Assembly: GCA_964559535.1 (NCBI GenBank)
Contig: CAZLIC010000092.1
Span: forward strand, 1 to 15,960
Length of the DNA: 15,960 bases
Direction of reading: 5' to 3'
Source of the DNA: CAZLIC01 sp964559535
GTDB taxonomy: Bacteria; Pseudomonadota; Alphaproteobacteria; Rhodobacterales; Rhodobacteraceae
Shown: positions 1-7,736 of the stretch, one piece after another
Layout: the number at the start of each line of letters is the position of its first letter
Position numbering within the stretch: the stretch's first letter is position 1
The notes under the pieces: generated by a model
Databases searched by the model: none
Told to the model about the DNA's origin: nothing
What the model saw: only the letters and a program-made list of their open reading frames with translations
Position numbers and translations under genes: made by a program

Positions 1-6
1 ATTACT

Positions 7-291
7 TCATCGCCGCCGGCTATGGCTCAGTTTGAACGCGACAGGCTCTAGTTCGTCAAAGGTGGCGCTGCGCAGACCGGGGAGCCAGTGGTCGTGCCGG
101 GTGCCGCGGTGGGGAACCGTCTCAAGCCGGTCGGCCTGCTTCCGCAGGAACCGGGTACGCTTTTCGGCGCGAACAACGGCGGGCGCGGTATCCTGACCGG
201 TGCGGATGTAGCTTTCGACCAGATGGCGCTGGATCGCCTGCAGATCCCGGACGGCCTGTGCGGTTAGCCTAACCTTCCAGACCGAATTCAC
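7..291 (-). CDS. ParE/RelE-type toxin, probably degenerate at the C-terminus
   Basis: About 94 residues from a GTG start at 291. The N-terminus, VRLTAQAVRDLQAIQRHL, is the usual ParE opening, and a basic middle ending in PGLRSATFD matches the family's PGLR/TFD stretch. ParE toxins normally poison DNA gyrase or act as ribosome-linked RNases; here the family fits ParE, target unknown. The GTG start overlaps the antitoxin end by 23 bp, normal for such pairs; an ATG at 327 would lie deeper inside the antitoxin gene. After TFD the protein runs only about 16 residues to its stop. The expected second half of the beta sheet and the usual terminal GGQDH-like motif are missing, although a GGDE-like stretch is present in another frame just before the window edge. 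It may be an inactive or frameshifted toxin. Confidence 0.6.
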   Translation of the reverse strand: MNSVWKVRLTAQAVRDLQAIQRHLVESYIRTGQDTAPAVVRAEKRTRFLRKQADRLETVPHRGTRHDHWLPGLRSATFDELEPVAFKLSHSRRR

Positions 292-544
292 GGTGGGTCT
301 CGGCAAACATCTTTTCCATCTCGACATCGAACTCTTCAGAGGTCAGGAACGGCCCCGCCGCCCGTTCCCTCAGCATGGCCACAAAGGCCTCGCGCTCCGC
401 GCGGGCGGCGCGATCCTCTTCGCGCATCTTCTCCAGCCCGAATTGGATCACCGCGCTGACCGAGTTGAAGAGGCCGCGGCGTACCAGGTCTTCAGCGAAC
501 GCATGGTGGTCATCGCGCAGGGATACCGACGTCTTGACGGTCAT
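269..544 (-). CDS. ParD/CopG-type antitoxin, type II toxin-antitoxin system
   Basis: A 91-residue protein beginning MTVKTSVSLRDDHHAFAEDL. The N-terminus has the ribbon-helix-helix pattern (TSVSLRDDHHAFAEDLVRRGLFNSVSAVIQFGLEKM, about residues 5-40) used by ParD/CopG proteins to bind the operator and repress their own operon. The acidic C-terminal half (FLTSEEFDVEMEKMF) would wrap the toxin. The start at 544 is favoured because a strong AGGAGG ribosome site lies 6 bp upstream on the minus strand; a longer reading frame upstream has no such site. It is followed by the ParE-like toxin with a 23-bp overlap, and it diverges from the MFS gene. The family assignment is firm; activity depends on whether the toxin is intact. 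Confidence 0.75.
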   Translation of the reverse strand: MTVKTSVSLRDDHHAFAEDLVRRGLFNSVSAVIQFGLEKMREEDRAARAEREAFVAMLRERAAGPFLTSEEFDVEMEKMFAETHREFGLEG

Positions 545-659
545 GGGCGCCTCCTGTGGCTGGTATGACTGGGTAGCACAAGAGTCGGTCCCGGCCAAGG
601 CGGGGCTGGCATGCCGACGGCGGTTGGGGCAGGGTTGCGCCGCATTGAGGGAGGCTTGC

Positions 660-1835
660 ATGAGCACACTGCCACCGGGGCTGTTGCCCGCACTTTCGCT
701 GGCGAACTTTGCCATCGGGATGGGGGCCTTCGTGGCCGTGGGAATTCTGACCCCGGTGGCGCAGGGGTTCGGGCTGACGGTGGCGCAGGCGGGCTGGGTG
801 ATGACGGTCTATGCGCTGGTCTATGCGGTGGCCTCTCCGCTGCTGGTGGCGGTGACGGGGGCGGTGGACCGCAGGGCCCTGATGCTGGCGGGAATGGCGG
901 TGTTCGGACTGGGCGCACTGGGTTCGGCGCTGGCACCGTCCTTCGCGGCGCTGCTGGCCGCGCGGGCCATGATGGCGCTGGGCGGCGGGGTGGTCACGCC
1001 CGTGGCTGCGGCGGTGGTGGCGGGCCTGTCGGCGCCCGAGATGCGGGGGCGGGCGCTGGCCACGGTGTTTGGCGGCCTGACGCTGGCGCAGGTGTTGGGC
1101 GTGCCGGTGGGGGCCTGGCTGGGCTACAGCTTTGGCTGGCCGGTGGCCTTTGCGGCGGTGGCGGCGCTGTGCGCGGTGGTGCTGGCGGTGCTGGCCCTGC
1201 GCGTGCCTGCAGCAATTTCGGTGCCGCGCCCGGGGCTGGCGGTCCTGGGGCAGGTGTTGCGGTCGGGCTGGCGGATGGGGGCGGTGGGGTTCACCGTGCT
1301 GTTTCTGGGCGGAATCTGGTGCGTCTACTCCTTCTTCGGCCCGCTGGCCGAAGCGCGGCTGGGCCTTGGGCGCGACGGAGTGTCGGCCATGCTGGTGATC
1401 TTCGGCCTGGGCGCGGTGGCGGGCAACTGGCTGGGTGGGCGGCTGGCGGACCGGATCGGGTCGAACCGCACGCTGCTTTTGCTGTGCGCGGCACAGGCAG
1501 TGCTGCTGCCCGCCGTGGCCGGGCTGGCGCTGCCGCTGCCCGCAACGGCGGTGCTGGTGGCGGTGTGGAGCGTGTGTGGATGGTCGTTCATGGCGGCGCA
1601 GCAGGCGCGGCTGGCGGGGATGGATGCGCCGCGTGCCCCCATCATGCTCGCGCTCAATGCGGCGGCGATCTATGTGGCGGCGGCGGTTGGCACCTTTGGC
1701 GGCGGGCTGGCGCTGGACTGGACGGGCAGCTTTGCTGCGCTGGGCCTTGCTGGAACGGTGTGTGTGTTGGCGGCGGCCTGGTCGATCTTTGCCGTGGCCC
1801 GCGCGGTGGTGGCGCGCGCGCCCGTCAGTTCGTAA
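660..1835 (+). CDS. MFS transporter, drug/arabinose-efflux (DHA1) type
   Basis: A 391-residue, very hydrophobic protein of the usual 12-helix MFS length, expected in the inner membrane. The conserved loop motif is clear in the second half (GGRLADRIGSNR, residues 259-270) and weaker in the first half (TGAVDRRALML, about 66-76). A glycine/proline-rich motif typical of proton-driven antiporters sits at 148-156 (GVPVGAWLG). These point to an exporter of small molecules; the substrate cannot be read from sequence. The ATG at 660 was chosen because GAGGGAGG lies 5 bp upstream; the frame is open further upstream but that part lies over the antitoxin gene. Its 3' end overlaps the convergent secreted-protein gene by 11 bp. 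Confidence 0.85.
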   Translation: MSTLPPGLLPALSLANFAIGMGAFVAVGILTPVAQGFGLTVAQAGWVMTVYALVYAVASPLLVAVTGAVDRRALMLAGMAVFGLGALGSALAPSFAALLAARAMMALGGGVVTPVAAAVVAGLSAPEMRGRALATVFGGLTLAQVLGVPVGAWLGYSFGWPVAFAAVAALCAVVLAVLALRVPAAISVPRPGLAVLGQVLRSGWRMGAVGFTVLFLGGIWCVYSFFGPLAEARLGLGRDGVSAMLVIFGLGAVAGNWLGGRLADRIGSNRTLLLLCAAQAVLLPAVAGLALPLPATAVLVAVWSVCGWSFMAAQQARLAGMDAPRAPIMLALNAAAIYVAAAVGTFGGGLALDWTGSFAALGLAGTVCVLAAAWSIFAVARAVVARAPVSS

Positions 1836-2499
1836 GCAGGTCGTAGCCTGTGGGTTCCGCCCCGGCATTGCCGATGCGGATGGTGAAGTAGCCGTTTTCG
1901 GCCGGAACGAAGCCGCACAGCCCGAACGGCCCCACCGGCGCGATGCACACCATGTTGCCGCCCGCATCCTGCACCGACAGCGACAGGGGTGCGCGGCCGT
2001 CACCGGCGACGGCGACCTCGGCATAGCTTTGGCCAAAGAACGCGACCTTCCAGGCATCTTCCGCCTTGGGCGCAAGCGTGCCGGGGCTGCGGGTTGCGGT
2101 GGCGGGCATGTCCTGCCCACCGCTGGCCTGTGCGTCCTCCAGCAGTCCCAGCAGCAGGTCATCCTCTCCCACCAGCGCTTCGGCGGCCTGCAGCATGTCG
2201 GCGGCGGTGGGGGCCGTGGCGGCGGCGGCGGGCACGGTGTCACCGGTGGTTTCCGGCAGGCGTTCCACCGGCGTCAGCGTGACGCCCTGCGCCAGACGCG
2301 CGGCCTGCAGCACTGTCAGCGCATCCTGACGGGCCATGCCAAGGGCGAAGAGCTCTTGCGCCAGCACCGCCTGCGCGGGCCCGCTGCGGGTGCCACCGGC
2401 GCCGGGCACAAGGTTCGGGGCAGGGGCCTGCGCCGCCTCTTGCGCCATGGTGGCACCGGCCGCCGCCAGGGCGAAGGCTGCAAGTAAGGTTCGGCGCAT
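1825..2499 (-). CDS. Secreted or periplasmic protein of unknown function
   Basis: A 224-residue protein that I do not recognise. It starts MRRTLLAAFALAAAGATMAQ, a clear signal peptide with likely cleavage after the AQ. A helical, Ala/Leu-rich middle (about 30-135) with acidic LVGEDDLLLGLLEDAQ follows. The last 80 residues look like a small beta domain (WKVAFFGQSYAEVAVAG, then GGNMVCIAPVGPFGLCGFVPAENGYFTIRIGN), with two cysteines that could form a disulfide. The pattern resembles pre-peptidase C-terminal-like beta sandwiches, but that is only a shape resemblance. The ATG at 2499 has GGAGAG a few bases upstream on the minus strand and places the signal peptide at the N-terminus; a longer frame to 2574 would not. 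It converges on the MFS gene with an 11-bp overlap. Confidence 0.7.
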   Translation of the reverse strand: MRRTLLAAFALAAAGATMAQEAAQAPAPNLVPGAGGTRSGPAQAVLAQELFALGMARQDALTVLQAARLAQGVTLTPVERLPETTGDTVPAAAATAPTAADMLQAAEALVGEDDLLLGLLEDAQASGGQDMPATATRSPGTLAPKAEDAWKVAFFGQSYAEVAVAGDGRAPLSLSVQDAGGNMVCIAPVGPFGLCGFVPAENGYFTIRIGNAGAEPTGYDLLTN

Positions 2500-2775
2500 C
2501 GTTCTCTCCGATTCCGGTTGCCGCACCGTGCCACCTTGGCGACGCAGGGGGAAGGTCAGGCCAGCAGGGAACACGCGGGCGGCCTGCCTGTTGGCGACGG
2601 CACCCTAGAACCATCTGACCTTTCCACCGGCAAGGTCGGACGGCGTTTCGGGCATGGCATCCTTTGGCAGACGGTCTGTTGTCGCGCGTGGGAACGAATG
2701 GCGCAACAGGGCAGCCGCGCCGGTAACCGTGGCGCCGGTGGCGACGAACAACCGGCCAGCAACCGGGAGGAGATC

Positions 2776-3210
2776 ATGAGACTGTTCCGCCGCACGTTCC
2801 TGGCCGCGCTGTGCGCTGCCGCTGCCGGCCCTGTGCTGGCCGATGAGGTGTATGCCGAAAAGGGGGTGGCGATCCGGGGGACGGACCCGGTGGCCTATTT
2901 CACCGAAGGGCGCCCGGTGGCGGGCGACCCGGCGATCACGGCCGACTGGGGCGGGGCGACCTGGCGCTTTGCCAGCGCCGCGAACCGCGACCGGTTCCTG
3001 GCCGACCCCGCAGCGTTGGCGCCCCAATACGGCGGGTACTGTGCCTGGGCGGTGGCCAATGGCTATACCGCCGAAACCGACCCCGAGGCGTGGAAGATCG
3101 TGGGGGGCAAGCTGTACCTGAACTATTCCCTGGAGGTGAAAGCAGACTGGGAGAAGGACATCCCCGGCAATATCACCAAGGCCGACACGAACTGGCCGGG
3201 GCTGCGGTAG
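2776..3210 (+). CDS. YHS domain-containing exported protein
   Basis: A 144-residue protein. Residues 1-22 (MRLFRRTFLAALCAAAAGPVLA) form a signal peptide with an AXA-type cleavage site. The mature part is a single YHS-like domain: GVAIRGTDPVAYF (about 30-42), then FASAANRDRFLADPAALAPQYGGYCAWAVANGY (about 65-97), which contains the family's Y-G-G-Y-C-A-W core. YHS domains are small, often cysteine-containing modules linked to metal binding or sensing; the exact role of these secreted forms is unknown. GGGAGGAG lies just before the ATG at 2776. The gene converges on the HIT gene, with only 9 bp between stop codons and a hairpin across the junction. Its upstream region (2500-2775) shows no convincing promoter to my eye. 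Confidence 0.82.
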   Translation: MRLFRRTFLAALCAAAAGPVLADEVYAEKGVAIRGTDPVAYFTEGRPVAGDPAITADWGGATWRFASAANRDRFLADPAALAPQYGGYCAWAVANGYTAETDPEAWKIVGGKLYLNYSLEVKADWEKDIPGNITKADTNWPGLR

Positions 3211-3228
3211 GCGCCGCAGTCACGGCGC
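3211..3228. terminator. Possible bidirectional hairpin between convergent genes
   Basis: GCGCCG (3211-3216) and CGGCGC (3223-3228) form a perfect 6-bp stem with a 6-base loop. It begins immediately after the YHS gene's stop and spans the stop codon of the opposing HIT gene. There is no T-run on either side, so it is at best a weak or Rho-assisted terminator. Confidence 0.3.
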
Positions 3229-3600
3229 GGCCAGAAGCGGCCCCATTGTCCGGCCGCCCAGGATGTGCAGGTGGTAGTGCGGCACTTCCTGCAGCGAATC
3301 CGGCCCGGCATTGCCGATCAGCCGGAACCCCTGTCCGCCGTCGCCCGGGCTGATACCCAGCATCGTGCACACCTGCGCCGCCGCGCGGTGGAAATCTGTG
3401 ATCTCCTCGGGCGGGGCGTTGGCGGCGAAATCGGCAAAGTCCACGTAGGCGCCCTTCGGGACCACCAGCACATGCACGGGGGCCTGCGGGCGGATGTCGT
3501 GGAAGGCCAGCGTGTGGGCGGTTTCCAGAACCGTGCGGTTGGGGATTTCGCCGCGCAGGATGCGGGCAAAGATGTTCTGCGGGTCATAGCTGTATGGCAC
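3220..3600 (-). CDS. HIT family protein (histidine triad nucleotide-binding)
   Basis: A 126-residue protein of standard HIT length. The histidine triad HYHLHILGG is present with H108, H110 and H112, and the N-terminal half shows the family pattern IFARILRGEIPNRTVLE and HVLVVPK. HIT proteins of this group hydrolyse AMP-linked phosphoramidates such as adenosine 5'-monophosphoramidate, in the cytoplasm. The start is GTG at 3600. It is supported by AAGGAG (3610-3615 on the minus strand), 9 bases upstream; this ribosome site overlaps the stop codon of the preceding glycosyltransferase gene. The two genes are 14 bp apart and are probably one transcript, so translation of the HIT gene may depend on ribosomes finishing the upstream gene. 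Confidence 0.9.
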   Translation of the reverse strand: MPYSYDPQNIFARILRGEIPNRTVLETAHTLAFHDIRPQAPVHVLVVPKGAYVDFADFAANAPPEEITDFHRAAAQVCTMLGISPGDGGQGFRLIGNAGPDSLQEVPHYHLHILGGRTMGPLLAAP

Positions 3601-3614
3601 GGGCGGCGGCTCCT

Positions 3615-5192
3615 TCAGTCGCTGAACAGGTAGGGGGTTTCGGCCACGCGGCGCGCCCGGTCGGGCGAGGCGGCAAGAAAGCCCTGCAGCGCCACCGCGT
3701 TCTCGTCCGCCGAGGCGGTTTCGCGGATGCGGTACAGGCCCGCGAAATCGGCATCGCGGATGCGGTCGGTCTCGAATTTCACGTCGTGGCGGATGGTGGG
3801 CAGAAGGCGCGCCAGAACCTCGGGCGGGGTCTGGTCGCCGGCCAGGCCGATGCGGCGGGCGTGGCCCGTCAGATAGTCGTCGGTCAGGGTGCAGTCGATT
3901 TCCAGGAACCGCGTGGTGGCCTTGTCGGCCGCGAAATCCTGCATCAGCTCAAAGTTCGCCGGGTCGATGCAGCACACCAGCGTGTCGGTCTGCCACCAGT
4001 CGAACAGCATGCGCACCAGCGCACGGCGGTGGCGGGTGCGTTTTTCCAGCGTGGTCTGGATCCCGCCAAGGTCAGGCAGGGGGCAGGACGCTTCGTTGAA
4101 CAGATAGTCCACGGCCGGAAGGTTCGTTTCCTGCCGCACGCGCTCGACCAGACGCTTGGCGACGTGCCACTTCTTGCAGATGACCATCAGAAGCGTGCGG
4201 TCGCGGCCCAGCGACGACTCGGTCTCCCAGAACCGCGGGCCGAAGCGGCGGCCGATCCGCCCGCGGCCGGCCAGAAAGCTGAACAGGCTGCGGCCTTCGT
4301 TCGAGATCGGAAAGGACACCCCGGTGGCGGCGTACAGGTCGCCCAGCCGCGCCTTCAGGTCCATCGCGTCGGGGCTGACCTTGCGGGCAAAGAGATAATC
4401 CTGCGACAGCAGAAGGTCGTAGTGGTCATCATAGAAGGTGACCGGCATGCCATAGTCGGTGAACATCAGGAAGGTCAGCGTACGGGTGCGGATTTCCAGT
4501 TCGGGCACCAGGTGGCGCACCAGCGTCTGGAAGAACGTCTCGTCCGGAATCCAGGTTGTGCGGAAGAAGCGCATCACGTCGCCGCGTTCGGTGCAGAAAC
4601 GCAGCACCGCCTCAACCGTGCGCCGCCGCAGGCACCACCACTGGCTGCCGATCTGCACCGCAATGTCGGCAGGCACCCGGCGCGACAGGTGCAGGCGTTT
4701 CTGCAGGTCGTACCAGGCGTAGAACAGCCGCTTCTGCCGACGTTCGTTGAAGATGTGGCGGTAGATCAGGCGTTCTTCCTTGAACCCCGTCTTGATCCAG
4801 TCGGACTTGAAGAAGTCGAAGCTTTCGATGAAGTCGCAGTCTTCCCGATCCAGGAAGGCATGCGCGTATTCGGCCGACTTGATGGGCATGCAGTCGCCCG
4901 AGAGCATGTAGAAATGCGTCGCGCGCGGGAAGGCGTCCGCCGCCGACTGCACCGCCGACAGGGTGGCGGCCACCAGGCTCCACTCACCCCAGCCGCACCT
5001 GTAGCGGCGGCGGGCGAAGACAACACCGGGGTTGTTTGCAAGTGCGCTGCGGATCTTGTCGAACTCGGCCGGGCTGGCGCGCCCGTCGAAGTGGATTGCC
5101 ACATAGTCGCCCGCCGATGTCAGGCGGTTTGCCTGGGCAATGATGCCCGGCGCGTCCTTGTGGCAAAGCAGGATGTAGGCGATGCGGGCCAT
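3615..5192 (-). CDS. Core-2/I-branching (GT14-like) glycosyltransferase with long C-terminal domain (DUF5928-type)
   Basis: A 525-residue protein. The first 230-250 residues match the bacterial beta-1,6-N-acetylglucosaminyltransferase-like (Core-2/I-branching) family: MARIAYILLCHKD at the start, IHFDGR (33-38), YMLSGDCMPIKS (95-106), SQWWCLRRRTV (183-193) and WIPDETFFQTLV (214-225). It would transfer a sugar during polysaccharide or exopolysaccharide assembly; no transmembrane helix is obvious, so it is probably cytosolic. The remaining 270 residues form a separate region that I associate from memory with DUF5928 of Rhodobacterales; its role is unknown. The ATG at 5192 is chosen for the immediate MARIAYILLCHKD motif and an AAGGA site upstream. 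It leads an operon with the HIT gene and diverges from a sulfotransferase across 110 bp. Confidence 0.83.
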   Translation of the reverse strand: MARIAYILLCHKDAPGIIAQANRLTSAGDYVAIHFDGRASPAEFDKIRSALANNPGVVFARRRYRCGWGEWSLVAATLSAVQSAADAFPRATHFYMLSGDCMPIKSAEYAHAFLDREDCDFIESFDFFKSDWIKTGFKEERLIYRHIFNERRQKRLFYAWYDLQKRLHLSRRVPADIAVQIGSQWWCLRRRTVEAVLRFCTERGDVMRFFRTTWIPDETFFQTLVRHLVPELEIRTRTLTFLMFTDYGMPVTFYDDHYDLLLSQDYLFARKVSPDAMDLKARLGDLYAATGVSFPISNEGRSLFSFLAGRGRIGRRFGPRFWETESSLGRDRTLLMVICKKWHVAKRLVERVRQETNLPAVDYLFNEASCPLPDLGGIQTTLEKRTRHRRALVRMLFDWWQTDTLVCCIDPANFELMQDFAADKATTRFLEIDCTLTDDYLTGHARRIGLAGDQTPPEVLARLLPTIRHDVKFETDRIRDADFAGLYRIRETASADENAVALQGFLAASPDRARRVAETPYLFSD

Positions 5193-5302
5193 GCGTGTCC
5201 TTGCGGGTCTGCAACCGGAGTTAGACCGAACCGGGTGCCATTGAAAAGCCAAGGTTGTTCTGTTCTGACTGTCGCCGCGTTGAGGACACGAAGGGTGGGA
5301 CC

Positions 5303-6118
5303 ATGGGATTTCCCGGCGTCTGGATGACCGAAAGCGAAAGCATGGCCTACCGGGTGGTGCCCAAGTGCGCCTGCTCGACCATCGGGCAGATCATGTATTT
5401 TGCGGACAACGGCGTGTTCTTCGACGGCGACATCCACGATTCCACCAGCGGCCTGCACAAATGGGGCCAGGCGGCCAGCCAGCCCGCCATTGACGCGGCG
5501 GTGCGGCGCGGCATCTACAGCTATACCGCCGTGCGCAACCCCTACACGCGCATCCTGTCCAGCTTCTTCGACAAGATTTGCGGCATCCAGCGCAGCGGGC
5601 GGCGGTACCGGGGCAACCTGGTGCCGCAACTGATGCAGAAGTACGGCGTGCAGGTGGGCGGGCCCGAGGGCACCGAGGACTTTGACCAGATTGCCAGCTT
5701 CCGCCGGTTCCTGCTGTTTGCGCGCGACACCATCCGCTTCCGCAAACCGATGGACCCCGACATCCACTGGTCGTCGATGGCGGGGCACATCTCGACCTTC
5801 ATCGTGAACGGCGGGCGCTACCGCGAGATCTTCCACATCGAGGATTTCGACGCCGGGATGAGCCGTGTGCTGGATGCCGTGCCGCAGAAGCATACGGTGA
5901 ACCTGAAGACCATCCCCCGCTTCAACGAGAGCGAGGGGCACGGGCCGAAACGCCTGCATCCGGTACAGGACTATTTCGACGACCTGTCGATGCACCTGAT
6001 GTGGGAAATCTACCGCAAGGATTTTCAGCTGTTCCGGTATGATTTCGACAATCCGGGGCGCAAGGCACCGAAGGGGCCGGTGGACCTGGACGAGGTGCAT
6101 GCGCGGCTGGCCGCCTGA
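5303..6118 (+). CDS. Sulfotransferase family 2 domain protein (PAPS-dependent)
   Basis: A 271-residue protein. The 5'-phosphosulfate loop is seen as VPKCACSTIGQIM (residues 19-31, with K21, S25 and T26), and the 3'-phosphate-binding motif as VRNPYTRILSSFF (77-89, with R78 and S86). Both are characteristic of the carbohydrate sulfotransferase (Sulfotransfer_2) group, which moves sulfate from PAPS onto sugar hydroxyls. The acceptor is unknown; a cell-surface polysaccharide is the simplest guess given the glycosyltransferase transcribed divergently next door. The start at 5303 is supported by a purine-rich AAGGGTGGGA stretch and by the position of the first motif. It ends 5 bp before the convergent radical SAM gene. 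It has no signal peptide. Confidence 0.85.
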   Translation: MGFPGVWMTESESMAYRVVPKCACSTIGQIMYFADNGVFFDGDIHDSTSGLHKWGQAASQPAIDAAVRRGIYSYTAVRNPYTRILSSFFDKICGIQRSGRRYRGNLVPQLMQKYGVQVGGPEGTEDFDQIASFRRFLLFARDTIRFRKPMDPDIHWSSMAGHISTFIVNGGRYREIFHIEDFDAGMSRVLDAVPQKHTVNLKTIPRFNESEGHGPKRLHPVQDYFDDLSMHLMWEIYRKDFQLFRYDFDNPGRKAPKGPVDLDEVHARLAA

Positions 6119-6123
6119 CGCGG

Positions 6124-7611
6124 CTACCGCGCACGCGCCAGTGCCTGTTCCGGCAAGGCATCGGCGCCCAGAGTTTCGGCAACGGTGGGGCCGGGCGAAG
6201 GGCGGCGCGTCAGGAAATCGTGCCATTCCCGCAGCCAGACTCCGCGACCCATGCGGGTGTACCAGCGCTGCGCATGGCGCAGATCGGCGTCCCGCTGGCA
6301 CCACAGCCGCCACAGCGCGCGGGGGCGCAACTGAAGCACCGCCTCGATCAGCTTGACCCACAGGAACACCCGCCAGGCCGGCACCTTTGGCGTTTCCAGC
6401 ACCTGATGCTTGTAGTCCCAGTAGCGCAGGTCCGGCGTCAGCACGCGGCGGTGGGCCGACTGTGCAAAGAACGGCGTCCAGCGGTGCGGGGTGGCGAAGA
6501 CCGACATCACCTGATCGGGGTCGTAGTCCAGAAGGTGCCGCAACAGCCGCCAGTAGTCGGCATCGGTTTCCTCATCGAACCCCACCGCAAAGGTGCAAAG
6601 CCCGATCATGCCGTGCTGCCGCAACAGCCGGATGGCCTGCCGATCCTTGGCGCGCGATCCGCCCTTTTGCACCGTGGCAAGGGTCGCCTCGTCGGTGCCT
6701 TCAAGGCCCAGCAGGAAGCGCAAGCATCCAGCGCGCTTGTACAATGGCAGGATGTCTGCATCGCGCACGATGTCATCGGCGCGGGTGGAGCCGATGATCG
6801 ACACGCGCACATCCTCGGCGATCAGGGCCTCAAGGAAGGCCTTCCACGCCTTGCGCGACGAGGTCGGGTTCTCGTCGGCCAGGTTCACCAGTTCGATGCC
6901 ATGGTCGCGGACAAGCCGGGCGATTTCGCGCGCGAACAGGACAGGGTCGCGGTGGCGCCACTGCGTCCAGAACCCGCGCTGTCCGCAATAGGTGCACAGG
7001 TGCGGACACCCGCGCGAAAACTGCATGACCACGGCCCGCTTGCCGCCCCAGTAGGTGTGGCGCGAGAAATCGACAAGTTCCCAGCCGATCCGCGCGCTGT
7101 CGAGGTTGCGCAGCATGGGCGCCGGGGGCGTTGCCACCACCTTGCCGCCGCGGCGGAAGGCCAGGCCGGGGATGTGCGCAAGGTCTTGGCCGTGTTCCAG
7201 CGCGGCGATCAGGCGGGGCGCGGTCACCTCGCCTTCGCCGCGCACGATCACGTCGATCTCGGGGCATTCCCGCAGGATTTCGGCCCAGTGGTAGCTGGGG
7301 TAGACGCCGCCATAGATGATCTGCACGCCGGGCAGCGTGGCGCGGATGCCGCGGGCAAGGCGCCGCACCACCGGATGCGCCGAGGTCGAGCCGGAGTGGC
7401 CGATCAGCACGGCATCGGGCGAACGTTCGGCCAGGGCAGCCAGGATGGCGCTGTCGGACATCGGGCCGGGATCGGCGTTCAGCAGCGCCACGTCATGGCC
7501 CGCGTCGATCAGCGGCCCGCCGATGGCCAGGTGGCCAAGCGGCGGCAGATGTTCGCCCGGCACGCGCGAGCCGATGGCGGTATGGGGCGGGTTCAGAAGC
7601 GTCAGGCGCAT
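6124..7611 (-). CDS. B12-binding radical SAM protein, BchE-like (anaerobic Mg-protoporphyrin IX monomethyl ester cyclase family)
   Basis: A 495-residue protein. Residues 1-140 form a cobalamin-binding-type domain (MRLTLLNPPH, GHSGSTSAHP at 71-80, IIYGGVYPSYHW at 98-109, VRGEGE at 123-128). The radical SAM core follows with the CxxxCxxC iron-sulfur motif at C202, C206 and C209, in the context FSRGCPHLCTYCGQRGFW. WRHRDP, LADENPTSSRK and VGFDEETDADYWRLL resemble BchE, which makes the fifth ring of bacteriochlorophyll without oxygen. It is shorter than classic BchE (about 575 by memory), and no photosynthesis gene lies nearby, so substrate and pathway are open; other B12-radical SAM methyltransferase-like roles are possible. 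The start at 7611 has a GGAG site 6 bases upstream. It diverges from cmk. Confidence 0.78.
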   Translation of the reverse strand: MRLTLLNPPHTAIGSRVPGEHLPPLGHLAIGGPLIDAGHDVALLNADPGPMSDSAILAALAERSPDAVLIGHSGSTSAHPVVRRLARGIRATLPGVQIIYGGVYPSYHWAEILRECPEIDVIVRGEGEVTAPRLIAALEHGQDLAHIPGLAFRRGGKVVATPPAPMLRNLDSARIGWELVDFSRHTYWGGKRAVVMQFSRGCPHLCTYCGQRGFWTQWRHRDPVLFAREIARLVRDHGIELVNLADENPTSSRKAWKAFLEALIAEDVRVSIIGSTRADDIVRDADILPLYKRAGCLRFLLGLEGTDEATLATVQKGGSRAKDRQAIRLLRQHGMIGLCTFAVGFDEETDADYWRLLRHLLDYDPDQVMSVFATPHRWTPFFAQSAHRRVLTPDLRYWDYKHQVLETPKVPAWRVFLWVKLIEAVLQLRPRALWRLWCQRDADLRHAQRWYTRMGRGVWLREWHDFLTRRPSPGPTVAETLGADALPEQALARAR

Positions 7612-7736
7612 GGCGGCTCCGTGGTGACTGATGCGAGAATGATCCGGGCCGCGACGTGTTGGGGTGCAGCGGTTGTGCAGGGACTTCCGGTCGGGGCGCG
7701 TCCGGGCTAGTTCAACTGCAAATGGCAGGGACCGGC

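Noticed and set aside
510..2243. 577-residue open frame on the minus strand
   Set aside because: It is antisense to the MFS gene and overlaps two better genes; Arg/His/Gln-rich shadow composition.
5241..5270. TTGAAA as a -35 box in the divergent glycosyltransferase/sulfotransferase gap
   Set aside because: No acceptable -10 sequence occurs at 16-18 bp spacing.
3594..5327. 577-residue open frame on the plus strand
   Set aside because: It lies opposite the GT14 glycosyltransferase, which has family motifs; the antisense frame is rich in Arg/Gln/His/Ala with no motif, a shadow of GC-rich codon use.
6220..7710. 496-residue open frame on the plus strand
   Set aside because: It is antisense to the radical SAM gene, whose CxxxCxxC motif is clear; no recognisable domain on this strand.
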